Assembly: GCA_016946835.1 (NCBI GenBank) | Contig: JACVTC010000028.1 | Location: 847,501 to 902,500 of the forward strand | Source: Neocallimastix lanati (nom. inval.) | Taxonomy: Eukaryota > Neocallimastigomycota > Neocallimastigomycetes > Neocallimastigales > Neocallimastigaceae | Length of the DNA: 55,000 bases | Reading direction: 5' to 3' | Part shown: positions 12,226 through 23,756 of the stretch, piece after piece | Layout: every line of letters begins with the position of its first letter | Position numbering within the stretch: position 1 is the first letter of the stretch | Program-made: the position numbers and the translations under genes | The notes under the pieces: model-generated | Told to the model about the DNA's origin: nothing | The model's database searches: none | What the model saw: the letters and a program-made list of their open reading frames with translations, nothing else

Positions 12226-12232
12226 AGTAGTA

Positions 12233-12237
<5 letters not shown>
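12226..12237. repeat. Target-site duplication AGTAGTAATCAA of LINE copy C (left)
   Basis: The same 12 bp occur at 13796-13807, directly after the 5' end of copy C. This defines the insertion boundaries. Confidence 0.85.
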
Positions 12238-12277
<40 letters not shown>

Positions 12278-13795
12278 CAGGGAAGAGAATACACTTCCAA
12301 AAACTTTATTAAATTTTATTTTAAAAAATACATGTAGGTGAAAAGTACATTAGAAATTAAAAATAAAAAATTAAAAAATAAAAAATAAAAAATAAAAAAG
12401 CTCGAAAATACTATGTATTTCGGCAAGTTGTACTATGCGGGAATTTTACCCTTCCTATCAAATAAAAAAGAAATAAAATTTAGAAGTAACATCCTTAAAA
12501 TAGATAGTGTGGTGTCCACTAAACTCTCCCCGGATTCATCATTTATTGAGCTACTAGGGCGAGAATCACCCTTCGTAGTAATAGATGATAATCCTGTATT
12601 TTCATTATGCCTTATCAGTACGACGTCGACGCTCTTGGTTAAGTTTGATATTTTGCAATACCTATCAAATAATAGCTCAAACGAACTACTTATGATAGGT
12701 ATTGCATTTGTTAAGAATTCCGCCAAGCCCACAATTTTTGGAACAGGTGACTCAGATGAACCTTTGAAAAGTAGTTCATTTAAATGTCTCTGTTCCCCAC
12801 TATCGAAATGTAGTTCATTTAAAACTAAAGTCCCACCAAGAAGGAACAAGTATATATAATGATTGATATAATCTCCAAAATCAGAAATAGAGTCATAGGA
12901 AGAAAGAGGATTAAACGCTCTAATCTTCCTAAGGAATAAAACATAGAGATCATCGATGAAATTTAAAGAATTCCATCTAAAAGATGCAAGAGCATCGCAT
13001 TTAAAAATCCAATGTTCAAAAGATTGATTACCTTCACCACAACATGGGCAGGACTTTGGACAATCTTCTGAAACTCTACCCATTCTAATAGCAATAGTAG
13101 TATTGTATTTATAACCACAGCGTAAACGTATAATCCACGAAAATCCTAAGTTGAATTGGGGATATTTTAAGCTAAGCATTATTATAGCTTTATTGTTTGA
13201 GAACTTGTTACTATCGTAGTTTTGACCTTTAATACCTTGAAATCTGGAAACTGATTTCCAGTAACGTTCTATAATATCGTCATATTTTACACATTTATAT
13301 TTTTTGATTTTTTTATATAGTGTTCTAGATTCTTTAGTCCAGGAATAATAAGGCATTTTGGGAATAGATTTAATAAGATCCTTTATGATACAGTTTGATT
13401 TACTCCATTTTGCAAATGATTTAATCTGTAAGGCTGCGCAGATACCAGCAATAGGAGGGATGCTTAGATCTCGAGATAAAGCATAAGTACTCATTGTTGA
13501 ATTATGTCTAATATAGTCATTGTTTTCTGTATTTGTTTTACCATTTTTAGAGAAGGAACCGATACACCAAAATAGACCAGTATTAATTAATGTTTGAATT
13601 CTAGCCGTTCTAGATTTGTTTGAACCAAGTAAAGGAGAATAATAAATTACTTTACTAATAACAAAGGATTGAAGAACTTTTTTCTTGTATACAATAGGAA
13701 TAAGTTTATTTGAAAAGAAACGTGTAAATGAAAGAAGGGATTTTCTAACTTTAAAATGCATGTGAGATATAATGTGTTCTAGTAGGAGATCATCT
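12238..13795 (-). mobile_element. LINE family I, copy C (5'-truncated)
   Basis: T-run 12238-12273, the family I tail, a UTR and a minus-strand ORF ending at 12433 with the normal TAG. The 5' end is cut at 13795, and the element is flanked by the 12-bp duplication AGTAGTAATCAA. It lies only 29 bp from the end of copy B. Confidence 0.87.
12433..13795 (-). pseudogene. LINE family I copy C ORF2 C-terminal fragment
   Basis: About 450 residues of continuous open frame starting at the 5' truncation. Visible in order are the thumb-like segment with SPLLGSNKSRTARIQ, FAKWSKSNC, a zinc-finger region CPCCGEGNQSFEHWIFKC near 13020-13070, the LGGTLVLNELHFDSGEQR block, and a Ser/Asp/Glu-rich tail ending KGKIPA. 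It lacks RT and endonuclease. The protein differs from copy A by scattered substitutions but keeps an open frame, which suggests a recent origin from an active parent. Confidence 0.8.
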
Positions 13796-13807
13796 AGTAG
13801 TAATCAA

Positions 13808-14660
13808 AAATAAGAGTATAATTAAATTCAGAAAAAAGTTCATATGCAACGAACTTAGTTCTATAATATTCATATCTGTGATAACAGTGTCTATATTACT
13901 ATTAGATATTGGACAATATTTAGAAGTAATATAAAATATTTCATAAAGAAAAAAAATTTAAAAATTTAAAAAAATTAAAAAATAAAAATATAATGAATTG
14001 CCAAGTGGTATATTTGAATTATATTTATATTAAATTATTTATATAACATAATGTTTTCTTATTAAAAAAAAAAACTAATAATAAAAATATATAATATAAA
14101 TTAAAAAAAAAAAAAAAAAAAAATAATAATAATAATTAATGCATATTAATAAGGAAACTAATAATTATTTTAAACCCTTTAGTTATTAATATCATAAATT
14201 TTTTATTTATATATTATAAAAATATTTTTTAATTTATAATTTTTTTTTATATTTTATATTTTTTATTATTTATTTTTGTTTTTTGTTTTTAGTTTTTTGT
14301 GTTAAATTCTGATTTTTATTTTTTATTTTAATTTTTTATTATTTTTTATTTTTATTTTATTATTATTATTTTTTTTCTTTAATTTTTTATTTATTTGTTT
14401 GCTTTTGAAATAATTCTTTTCTATTTATTATAATTTCTTTTTTTAACTTTTTTTTTTTTTTTTTTTTTTTTTTATTTTTTTTTTTTTTATTTTATTTTAT
14501 TTTATATTTTGATTTTTCAACTTGCTTAGTTTATTGTATTGTTTATTTCGTGTTTTTATAATTTATTTTTACTTTTATTATTATTATTATTACTTAAATG
14601 CTTAAAGTTGGTATAACGATTTTATTTAATAATAAATATCTACTATTATAATGATTTAAT
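13808..14660. other. Intergenic, AT-rich, calreticulin 3' flank
   Basis: The first 120 bp have more complex composition with an open minus-strand frame that was part of the pre-insertion target of the LINE stack. The rest is T/A homopolymer and ATT-rich DNA up to the end of the calreticulin gene. No gene was recognised. Confidence 0.5.
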
Positions 14661-14664
14661 TTGC

Positions 14665-16278
14665 TTATAATTCATCCTTAACATTTTCTTTCTTTTCTTC
14701 TTCCTTCTTATCATCTTCCTTCTTTTCTTCTTCTTTCTTTTCTTCCTTAGTTTCTTCCTTCTTTTCTTCTTTGGTTTCTTCCTTGGTTTCTTCCTTCTTT
14801 TCTTCCTTCTTTTCTTCCTTCTTTTCTCCAGCTTCTTCGTCACTGGAACTACTGCTATCTTCTTCATCAGCATAAGCATCTGGGTGATTCTTTCTTTCTA
14901 ATTTACGAATTTTATCGTTCATTTCATTAGCTTTCTTAGCAGCTGCCTTGTTCTTTTTTTCCATTTCTTCCTTTCTGATAGCAGCAATTCTTTCTTCATC
15001 AGCCTTTTCAGCTGCAATTTTATCCATAACTTCCTTAGCGAAAGTTTTTGCTTCTTCAACATCATCGGTAACAACAATATCATCGAAAATTGATCCAGAT
15101 TTGACTTGCCATAAATCAAATCCAACAAATCCACTATCATAAACATAAATTTCCTTATCATCGAAGTAATCTGGATTTGGAATTTCTGGTTGAACCCATT
15201 TACCCTTGTAGTCTGGGTTCTTTATTTTCTTTGGAGTCCATTTACCCTTATATTTTGGATTTTCGGATTTTGGTGCTTCCCATTCACCATCCATATCATC
15301 ATCCCAATCTTCTGGCTTTTCAGCTTCTGGATCATCAATGTATTGTGGTTCATTTTCATCCCAATCATCTGGCTTCTTATCATTTGGATCATCAATAAAT
15401 TCATCATCAACCCAATCAGTTGGTTTAGTTTGTTCTGGATCTGGAATAGTCTTTGGTTCTAAGAAGTCCCAATCTTCAAAAGTACCAGAAGCTTTTTCAA
15501 CATTATCAATAGAAACAGAATAAGTTTGATCTGGCTTAATTACTAATGTGTATAAGTGAGTGTAGACATCACTTTCAGTAGGAATTTCCTTTTTAATAAG
15601 ATGGTTTTTACCCTTGTAAGATAAAATAAGGTGAGTCTTTTTATTAGCACCACAAATATCAGAACCGAACACTGTTTTTCATATTTATTTAATTATTTTT
15701 AATGATTCAAAATTAATATATATTTATTAAAAAAATTTTATTGTAAATTTAAATAATATAAATTAAAAAATATATATATAAATAAATACTTACTAATATT
15801 GTATGGCTATAGTAAATTTAACAAAAAAATATATTATATAGTATTAATAGAAAATATACTTTTTAAAATGAAAAAAAAATTTTTTCTTAATTTAATACTT
15901 ACAGATTCACCGTTGAATTCTTTTGGATCAACGGTTGGTGGTAAAACCTTAATGTAACCACCTCCACAATCAATTTTCTTTTATGAATCGAATATTTTAT
16001 ATATTTTGATTTATTATTAAATTATTTGATAAATATTTATTGTCATTATTTACTATTAAAATTTATAAAATTATTTCTTACTTGTTCATGTCTAACAGAA
16101 AATTGAACAATTAAATCCTTTCCTTTGTTGTTAAATGGTTCATCAAATGGAGCAGAAATAGAATAGAAGTGAGCATCTTCAGAAGTTTGAAGGCCACGAG
16201 ATTTGATTTCATCAGCTCTATATTCTTTACCGTTAGAAATCTGCAAAATTCAAATTTAATACAATATACTATTTAATT

Positions 16279-16309
<31 letters not shown>

Positions 16310-16509
16310 AAAAATAAATATATATATATATATATATATAAAGATTATTTTATTTGGTTATTTACCTTGAATTTACCATAGTCATCCTTGTATGTACTTT
16401 GAACCCAACGTTTTTCCCATGAGTCATCATCAAAAGTTTCATGGAAATAAACTTTACCAAAGGCTGCAGCACAGAAAGAAAGAATTGCAAGAGTTGAACC
16501 GAAACGCAT
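14665..16509 (-). CDS. CALR: Calreticulin (ER Ca2+-binding lectin chaperone)
   Basis: Five exons in transcription order: 16509-16366, 16240-16082, 15977-15903, 15806-15794 (13 nt) and 15671-14665. They join in frame to 465 residues. Residues 1-18 are a signal peptide ending AAAFG. The globular lectin domain includes the cysteine pair in IDCGGGY (C105) and DICG (C137). The P-domain (about 205-300) has three DDP-x4-KP-x-DWD type repeats followed by three G-x-W-x2-P ... NPxYKGKW type repeats. The C-terminus is a long helix, then a Ser-rich and Lys/Glu-rich tail (395-461), ending in the ER retrieval signal KDEL. The family folds monoglucosylated glycoproteins in the ER and buffers calcium. The tail alternates KK with EE instead of being purely acidic, which may lower low-affinity calcium capacity. 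Start: the first ATG with a signal peptide. No membrane segment is seen, so this is calreticulin rather than calnexin. Confidence 0.95.
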
Positions 16510-18345
16510 TTTAAATAATTTCTAATAATATATAATTTTAAATTTAAAAGTTTTTTTATTTAATAAATATACACATAACTATATATTTTATATCTTTGCA
16601 TATATAATTAGTATTAGTCAATTTTATCTTGTATTTTTATTTTGACGAAATATTTATGTTAATATTTTTCTTATTTTTTAATCAAAGTTAAATCCTTCAT
16701 TATTATTATTTTTAATATTATTATTTAAATAAAACTGAATCTTCTTTTTTTTTTATTTTTATTTTTTTTATTTTTATTTTTTTTAATTATAGAATAAGTA
16801 TATTATTATTATATTTACTTGTACTTTTATCACACATTAAAAATGTTAAAATTATAATTTATCAAAAGATGTATTTTCAATTTTTATATTTATTTTGTTT
16901 AATTCTTTAAACATATATATATCCTCTAATTTTATTTATTTTTTCTTCTTTATTCTTCTTTAATCAATTATATATATAAGATTTCTTTCAAATTTCATAA
17001 ATAACACGACTTTAAAAATTTTTTACATTCATCCATTATTATTTTTCCTGTTGTGATTAAATAACTCATTTACCTTTTATATTTCTAAAAATGTTTTAAA
17101 ATCTATAAATTCTATAAAAATTTTTAAAAGAAAAAAATATTTTTATTTCAAGTAAAATAGGCCTTTTATATTATTATATTTTAATTATTAATCAACCTAT
17201 AAAATTTATTTTTATTAATAATTTTTTACATATAATTGTAATTGATTATTAATATGTTAAATCAATATAAAATATATAAATCAATAATATAGTATTAATC
17301 AATTACAATTAACTTTTATATTATATAAAAATATTATGATTTTAAATTTCTAAATACTATTTAATTAAAAATCATTCCTTTTTAAGAATAAGAATTTAAA
17401 AATTTATATGAAAATTCTAATATAAAAAATTTATTATAAATAATATAATAAGATTATAAACAAATATATCAACATTAATATATAGAATATTTACGAAAGA
17501 TTTCAAAAATACACAACATTATATATATAGATAATTTTGAACATGTAATAATTCTATTGCCTAAAAGTTAAATTGATCAAATAAAATAATTATATATTGT
17601 AATATACTTTAAATATATTCAATATAATAAAATATAATAAAATATAATAATATAGTTTATTTCACTTCAAAATAAAACTTTAATAATTATGAAGATAAAA
17701 AAGAATAATAATTTGCAATAATAATAACAAAAAGAATAAATAATAATAAAAAATAAATAATAAAGAATAAAGAAACAAGAAATAAAGAATGATAAATATG
17801 AAATAAAAAAATAAAAAATGATAAATAAGAAATAAAAAAAAATAAAAAATGATAAATAAGAAATAAGAAATAAGAAACTATGAATGTTAATAAATAGTTA
17901 AAATATTACATAATTATAAATGATAATAAATAATTTCAAAATGTTATAATTAAATAATAATTATAAAAATAATAATATAACGGGAAATTCTTTAATAAAA
18001 TAAAACATAAAAAAGAAATAATAAAATAAAATTTGAAAAATGTATTTAATAAGTTTAAATTCTTTTTTTTTTTTTAAACTTATTTAAATTTAATTCAAAA
18101 ATTTCTTTGAATGTAATTTAAATGTTAAAAATAAAAATAAATTTATAATATTTACATATAATGTATAACAAATTTCTTTAATTTAAATAATTGTGAAAAG
18201 TAAAAATGTTTCAATAAATTTTATTATTATATTAAAAATAATTTCATATAATAATAATAATAATAATAATTAGCTTAATCTATAATATTCCACAAGGAAA
18301 ATAAATGTATGATTTATCTTACAATATTGATATAAAACAAATATG
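16510..18345. other. Calreticulin upstream region and AT-rich intergenic DNA
   Basis: The calreticulin promoter should lie just above 16510, but no recognisable element stands out. The remainder is AT-rich with A/T runs and AAATAAG-like repeats near 17760-17880. An inverted repeat with 15-bp perfect arms (AATTGTAATTGATTA) lies at 17234-17248 and 17296-17310. No gene is visible. Confidence 0.6.
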
Positions 18346-18729
18346 TGTAGTAAACATATTTGTATATTTAATAATAATTATTAAATATTAAATTTATATC
18401 TTTTTGATAATAATTATTTTATTTTATTTCAATATGTATTATTATAATAATTGTAATACTTTAATTCATATAAAATTTATATAGTTCTATATATTAGAAT
18501 ATATAACTAATATATTACCTATTTCTTATAAATAGATTAAATTATTTATATTAGAAATAGAGGACTCTTATGTAAAATTATAAGAATTAGAATTATTATT
18601 TTAATTGTCGAATATTATAATTTTATTAATAAATTTTACTGAACAACCATTATTAAAAAAAACCCACTACTTATAAATTATTACACATAAAAGTCCCACA
18701 TATCAATATTAAAGTCACATGTTATTACA
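18346..18729 (-). mobile_element. LTR (384 bp), probable 3' LTR of the adjoining copia remnant
   Basis: It begins TGTAGTAAACA and ends TGTTATTACA, imperfect inverted termini as in LTRs. It matches 6649-7038 over its length. Directly to the right the minus strand carries purine-rich GGAAAACGCA, a plausible polypurine tract, and then the C-terminus of a copia RNase H (18912-19109). That order fits a minus-strand element whose 3' LTR is this one. No partner 5' LTR was found on the right. Confidence 0.65.
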
Positions 18730-18889
18730 TGCGTTTTCCATAACATAGAATAAATTAAAAATTAATTAAATAAATATTAAAAAATAATTAACATAGATTT
18801 ATACAAGATAATAAGTCCTAATACATAAATAAATAAATACACAGAATATAAATAAATATTATATATAAATAAATTATGTAATTTAATTA

Positions 18890-19800
18890 TGAGCATGGTC
18901 TAATAATATTTTTAGGTAAAAATGTTGTTTGTAAATTTTTGTATCTTTGGTCCAGTCAAGTCATCGGTTAATATGTCCGTTAGCATATTTTCAGTGTCAA
19001 TATATTCTAATTTTACTTTCTTCTTTGCAATATTGTCCCTAACAAAATGATATCTTACATTTATTAGCTTTAATTTTGTATTTATTTCTCCATTCTCTAT
19101 TATTCTCATAACTTTAAGTGTCTTTCCTCTATGTTATTTCCTTGACTTTTAGCTACTTTACATCCAATACATTTAGGAACTTATATTTGATGTAATCTTA
19201 GATATTTATTTATGTTTTCTTAGTAATAATGACCTAGTTTTCTATGCCAAATTTCTAAGCTTCATTTATCAGCTTTGTTTAAAGCCGTAATATTTTTATT
19301 ATTTTTTTCTATGTCTTTATTAATCTTGTAAATATTTACTAAGAACTTATCATCATTTGAAGAATAATACGTGTCTTTATATACGCTATTTGGACACCAT
19401 GGATAAAATTTACCACGTATGTAATCAATAGTGACTCTATCTCTTATTTTAGCCAGTTTTATACTACTAATAAAGACGTTTAGTTTCAGATTTGGAATAA
19501 AATAACCTGTCTTGTCGAATATGTATTCCATTAATGTAGCATTCAAAAGTAATATACCCTTCGAAGCTACACATCGTCCCATTTGAACATCTTAATTTGA
19601 TTTTACAGTGTATATAATTATTTAACAAAGTAAAATCGTTAGTTATATGTTCTCCAGCACCGTTATCATAAAACCATTCACTATTCTTATCATCTTTTTC
19701 ATAATAATTGATACTATTTACATAGAGTTTCTCTTTTTTCTTAGAAATTATTATTTCTTCTGGAATAATGAATCTGTCATTCACATATTCAATTAATCCA
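18890..19800 (-). pseudogene. Ty1/copia polyprotein remnant with large internal deletion
   Basis: Minus strand. 19467-19784 carries the copia-type protease stretch WFYDNGAGEHITND, where the active-site triplet reads Asp-Asn-Gly instead of Asp-Ser/Thr-Gly. The frame then shifts and continues at 19262-19582. GAG-pre-integrase WHRKLGHYY follows at about 19200-19260, then the integrase zinc-binding piece CIGCKVAKS near 19140-19170. The sequence then jumps straight to the RNase H C-terminus (VRYHFVRD ... LTDILT, 18912-19109), so the integrase core, RT and most of RNase H are deleted. Frameshifts and stops make it inactive. Confidence 0.75.
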
Positions 19801-19989
19801 GAGAATTTAATGCTGGCATTAATGTTTATTTTTTCTTGTTTTTCTATCAGAGCCTTTCTTCTTCAAAAATATAATTGTTGTCATAATTATTGGCACTGTC
19901 TGTTTCAGGAATTTTACTCACTATATTTGAAGACTTCTTTGGATAATCCATTAACGTTGTCTTTACTTGAAGTTTTTCTTGACTCCGTT

Positions 19990-21235
19990 GATTATTATTC
20001 AGCATTATCTTCATATTATAACTTTACAAATGTAGCCATATAGTTTATTGTTTTTGTCTTTATTATTATTATATTGGCCACCATTTGGCTTTCCTCTGTT
20101 CTTGGAGTTAGAGTGGATCTTGAACAGGATGGTTCTTTCATCTTTTCTTCATCAGTTACTTTAAGTTCTTGTTCAAGAAAATCCATCTTATTCCTCTTAG
20201 TAGTCCCTTTTCTTTTGCTTCTTCTTCTTTTCCTATTAAAACAATAACGAGCACAGAAACCAGAACTAAAAACAATTTTTTTAGCTTCATGATAATTACT
20301 TGGATTGTGCTTATCAATCCAAGGTAATCCTAGAATCACGTCTACATCTGGGATTCGGAGTACATAAAACTGAATTATTTCTAAGTGGTTTTTGTAGCAT
20401 AGAATACATTTTTCAGTTTCTTTCATGTTCAGTAAATCTTTTTATTATTCTCATTTTTGAAAAGTTATCCATAACACTATCATTAGTGTCTTTTCCCTTC
20501 ATAATCAATCATAAGTTTTTTGTTTAATCTTGTTTTGAAAATTAAATTTGAGATATCCTGGTTGTTTGCATAGGAAACAAACGCCCTTCTTTCTTTCCTC
20601 AGAATAATCTCTCTTTTCTTCTTTATATATTTTCGGACAGTAAGCATATTTTATCTCTTCGGACCTCTTTTTATACGGTAAAAGTCCATGTCCATTGGGT
20701 CGTTATGCGCAGCAGTATTACTAAAAAATTCTACCTTATCATTTCTTTTGAGTAAGCTTTCTATAGTTAATACAGTAGTAGTTAACCAAGTAAGAGATCT
20801 AGAATTTGGATCAACTAGAGCAAGCTTTTCTCTTAATGGTTGTCTTAATCCTTTAATAAACATATATAAATTTTTGCACTTTCATTAAAGTCAGAATATT
20901 GAGCGATCCTTTGAAATTTTGCAATATATTCAAATACGTGCCCACTCTTCTTCTGATATATATTATACAGCTTACTATTTGCAACTCTAGACTCACTGGT
21001 ATAATCACTGAAATTTGATTTTAACTCATTCACGAAATCATCGTACGAGTTAAGTAACGGACTATTATTTCTATGTAAGCAAGAGACTCATTTCAAGTAA
21101 GTAAGACATAAGAAATCGTATTTTGCTTTCTTCATCTTGAAATTAGTTTGGCTTTGATTCCATGGCTAATTCAACCCTAGTCAGGAAGCCTTCAAGATCT
21201 ACAATCATTGATGTAATATCTGAAAGACTACCTGT
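19990..21235 (-). pseudogene. Ty3/gypsy gag-protease remnant
   Basis: Minus strand, read right to left. Gag pieces lie at about 21160-21235 (GFLTRVELAME), 20845-21033 (EYIAKFQRIAQYSDFNES) and 20651-20863 (FIKGLRQPLREKL). Then comes a degenerate zinc knuckle near 20545-20600 (CFLCKQPGY, with the expected His and last Cys lost) and a retropepsin-type C-terminal half (VDVILGLPWIDKHNPS, 20016-20426). This arrangement is Ty3/gypsy type, unlike the copia remnant next to it. Neither an LTR nor a pol part is visible, so it is a fragment. Its right end abuts the broken capA gene. Confidence 0.7.
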
Positions 21236-21970
21236 CAACAATAATCTCTTTTTTATTTCTATTAATACCATATGTGTAAGCAAGTACTGCAAGTTTAATT
21301 CCTTGTATTTCCAAAATCTTCACTTTTCTCGATTCTATATCTTCTTTATCTAAATATGAACCCACAAAATTAATTTCTATTTCATTTAAAATTTTATGGT
21401 TCTTTTAACACCTTCAATACCTCTGTTCATGAGATGATTATTTGCTGTAGTTACTAAATCATATCCTGCATTTTTTATTGCATCTGCCCATTCATCAGGA
21501 TAATTTACATAAAAATATTTCCTATCGTCATAATTACCCGAAGAGTAACCAACTTCACCTCCTGCAAGAGGTCCTTCAAAAACTCCTATGGCTAAATCAG
21601 TTGGAGATATATACTTTTTTGTATATTCAAAATTTTCTGTAAAATTATATCCATAACCGTTATAAGCATTACGTATTTGATCTTCTAATAAAATTAAATC
21701 ACCACTAAATATTAATTTAAATGAATCATCAAATTGTTTTTTCAAGTCAGAACTAATTACTCTGTAGATTGGATCAACTTTATTGGCAAATACCGTAACA
21801 ACAAAATTCAAAAAACAAAAACTTTTAATAATTTTTAGTAATGTATTTGTTGAAAATAAATACTTTTCTCTAATATTTATGGACATGGATACAAATAATA
21901 ATAAAAAGTAAAGCACAGAAGAATTTGTTGGAAGTTTAATTAAATTAATGTTTGATGATTTTATTTTCAA
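21236..21970 (-). pseudogene. CapA-family (bacterial capsule/poly-gamma-glutamate synthesis type) protein, truncated
   Basis: A minus-strand ORF from 21970 gives 194 residues. A hydrophobic N-terminus (about 18-65) precedes a CapA/PGA_cap-type domain with LIFSGDLILLEDQIR, then GVFEGPLAGGEVGY and DLVTTANNHLMNRG. The Asp of SGD, the Glu of FEGP and the Asn/His of ANNH are the conserved metal-site positions of this metallophosphatase-like family. The frame closes at 21386 after KRTIKF. A different frame then continues the same family for about 45 residues (EIQGIKLAVLAYTYG) to about 21240, so one base is missing in an A-run near 21396-21400. Beyond that the sequence becomes gypsy gag. The C-terminal half is gone. 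The family is mostly bacterial, so horizontal acquisition is likely. It is a pseudogene unless the N-terminal part is used. Confidence 0.75.
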
Positions 21971-22325
21971 TAAATTACTTTTTAAATTATTTAATAAAAC
22001 ACTTAAAATAAATTCTACAAAAAAATATGAAAACTAGTTTATTTTCAAATAATTACTTCATTTTATTACTGAATAAATTACACCTCATAAAAGAAGGATA
22101 AAACAAATTTTCTTTATTAGTTTAGTATTTAAAAATAAATTTGAAATAACGTAGTTAAAAATAGTGATATTCTTTATTTTTATAGTCGAAAAATTGTTAA
22201 TTACAAATATTAATATAATCATAAATAATATTTCAATTAAAGTTTTTTTTTTTTTTTTTGTATTGTTAAATAATTATTATTAAATAATTATTATTATTAA
22301 ATAATTATTAAAATTTACATAAAAA
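21971..22325. other. AT-rich upstream flank of the capA pseudogene
   Basis: No gene seen. It contains a T-run near 22242-22259 and repeats of the AATAATTATT type. Confidence 0.5.
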
Positions 22326-22847
22326 GTTTCATTTCGCAAAAATTTTTTTAAAGTTAATAAATAAATAAATCAATAATAAAACAAATAAATAATATATATA
22401 ATTTAAATAAATAACTAAATAAAAAATAAATAAATAAAACTATAATAAATAAATAAATTTAAAATTAAATTTTTTAAAAAAAAGAAAAATATTTATATAC
22501 ATATATATAATAAATATACATTATATAATAATAAATATTCATTAGAATTAAAGCTTTAAAAAAATAAAATATTTTATCATACATTTTAAATGATCTATAA
22601 TATATAATTAATAATAGTTTTATATATATATAAATAAGTATTAATAATTTAAAAGATGTAAAGGATAATAATTTAAAATATAACTATTAAAATTAAAAAA
22701 TTAAAAAATAATTATTATAAAGATTAAAAAATAATATATAAATAATTAATTGATCATTTTACACCTTTTAAGTCCTTGCGCAGTATTTTAAAAAAATCTT
22801 AAATTACTAACAAATTTTTTTTATAAAGGAAATATTTATAAATAATT

Positions 22848-22882
<35 letters not shown>
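22326..22882 (+). repeat. A-tailed interspersed repeat, copy 1
   Basis: It begins GTTTCATTTCGCAAAAA and runs through a characteristic AATAAATAAATCAATAATAAAACAAAT-like stretch to TTCAGC followed by a 31-nt A-run. A second, shorter copy lies in the same orientation at 23786-24168 and also ends in an A-run. The shared start, shared body and terminal A-run suggest a retroposed repeat with no coding capacity (SINE-like or a LINE tail), though no family can be named. The 17-bp start recurs as its exact inverted complement at 23464-23480. Confidence 0.5.
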
Positions 22883-22885
<3 letters not shown>

Positions 22886-22939
22886 GAGGACATCATAAAA
22901 AAGGGAGTTAAAAGTAGCACAAAGTTGGGATAATTTTAA

Positions 22940-23460
22940 GTGGTATTTATTTTTTTTATTTTATATTTTATATTTTTTATTTTATATTTTTTATTTTATA
23001 TTTTATATTTTTATTTTTTATTTTATATTTTTTTTTATTTTTTTATTTTTTTATTTTTTTATTTTTTTATTTTTTTTTTATTTTTTATTTTTTATTTTAT
23101 ATTTTATATTTTATATTTTATATTTTATATTTTATATTTTATATTTTATATTCTATATTTTATATTTTATATTTTATATTTTATATTTTATATTTTATAT
23201 TTTATATTTTATATTTTATATTTTATATTTTATATTTTATATTTTATATTTTTTATTTTATATTTTATATTTTATATTTTATATTTTATATTTAATATTT
23301 TATATTTTATATTTATATTTTATATTTATATTTTATATTTTATATTTTATATTTTATATTTTATATTTTATATTTTTTATTTTATATTTTATAATTTTTT
23401 TTTTTTATTATTTTATTATTTATTTATTTATTTATTTTATTATTTATTTATCTATTTATT
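22940..23460. repeat. ATTTTAT heptamer minisatellite
   Basis: Mostly tandem 7-bp units (ATTTTAT, some with extra T), most regular at 23095-23400. Because 7 is not a multiple of 3, the array stays open in translation as a period-7 hydrophobic string. That is an artefact and not a gene. Confidence 0.9.
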
Positions 23461-23463
23461 AAA

Positions 23464-23526
23464 TTTTTGCGAAATGAAACTTTTGCGCTTTTGCAAAATG
23501 ACACAAAAATTTTTGCGAAATGACAC
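23464..23526 (-). repeat. Three spaced TTTTGCGAAATGA(A/C)AC motifs
   Basis: Copies at 23464-23480, 23489-23504 and 23510-23526. The first is the exact inverted complement of 22326-22342. Three related motifs in the opposite orientation lie at 23757-23799. Confidence 0.7.
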
Positions 23527-23756
23527 ACATTCTGTTGCTACACCTATTTGCTTTATATCAAAGATGGTATAAAATAAAGTGATATAAAATAGATTTAATA
23601 TCATATACTCAATAAAATATGTAAAATTAATGGAAACATAAAATTTATAATATAAATTTTATGTCATGTATGTAAATAATTATAAATTAAGTTTTATTTT
23701 ATTTCATTTTAATTATTTTATTTTATTATATTTTTATTATATTTTTATGAATGTGA

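Noticed and set aside
14646-15523. Several overlapping open frames on both strands over the calreticulin last exon
   Set aside because: Shadows created by the repetitive K/E and D/W codons of the real gene.
19768-20043. 91-codon plus-strand open frame
   Set aside because: Opposite-strand shadow of the retroelement remnants, with no recognisable features of its own.
22940-23572. 210-codon hydrophobic open frame (period-7 Ile/Leu/Tyr/Phe)
   Set aside because: It is the translation of an ATTTTAT minisatellite; 7-bp units rarely create stops in this frame.
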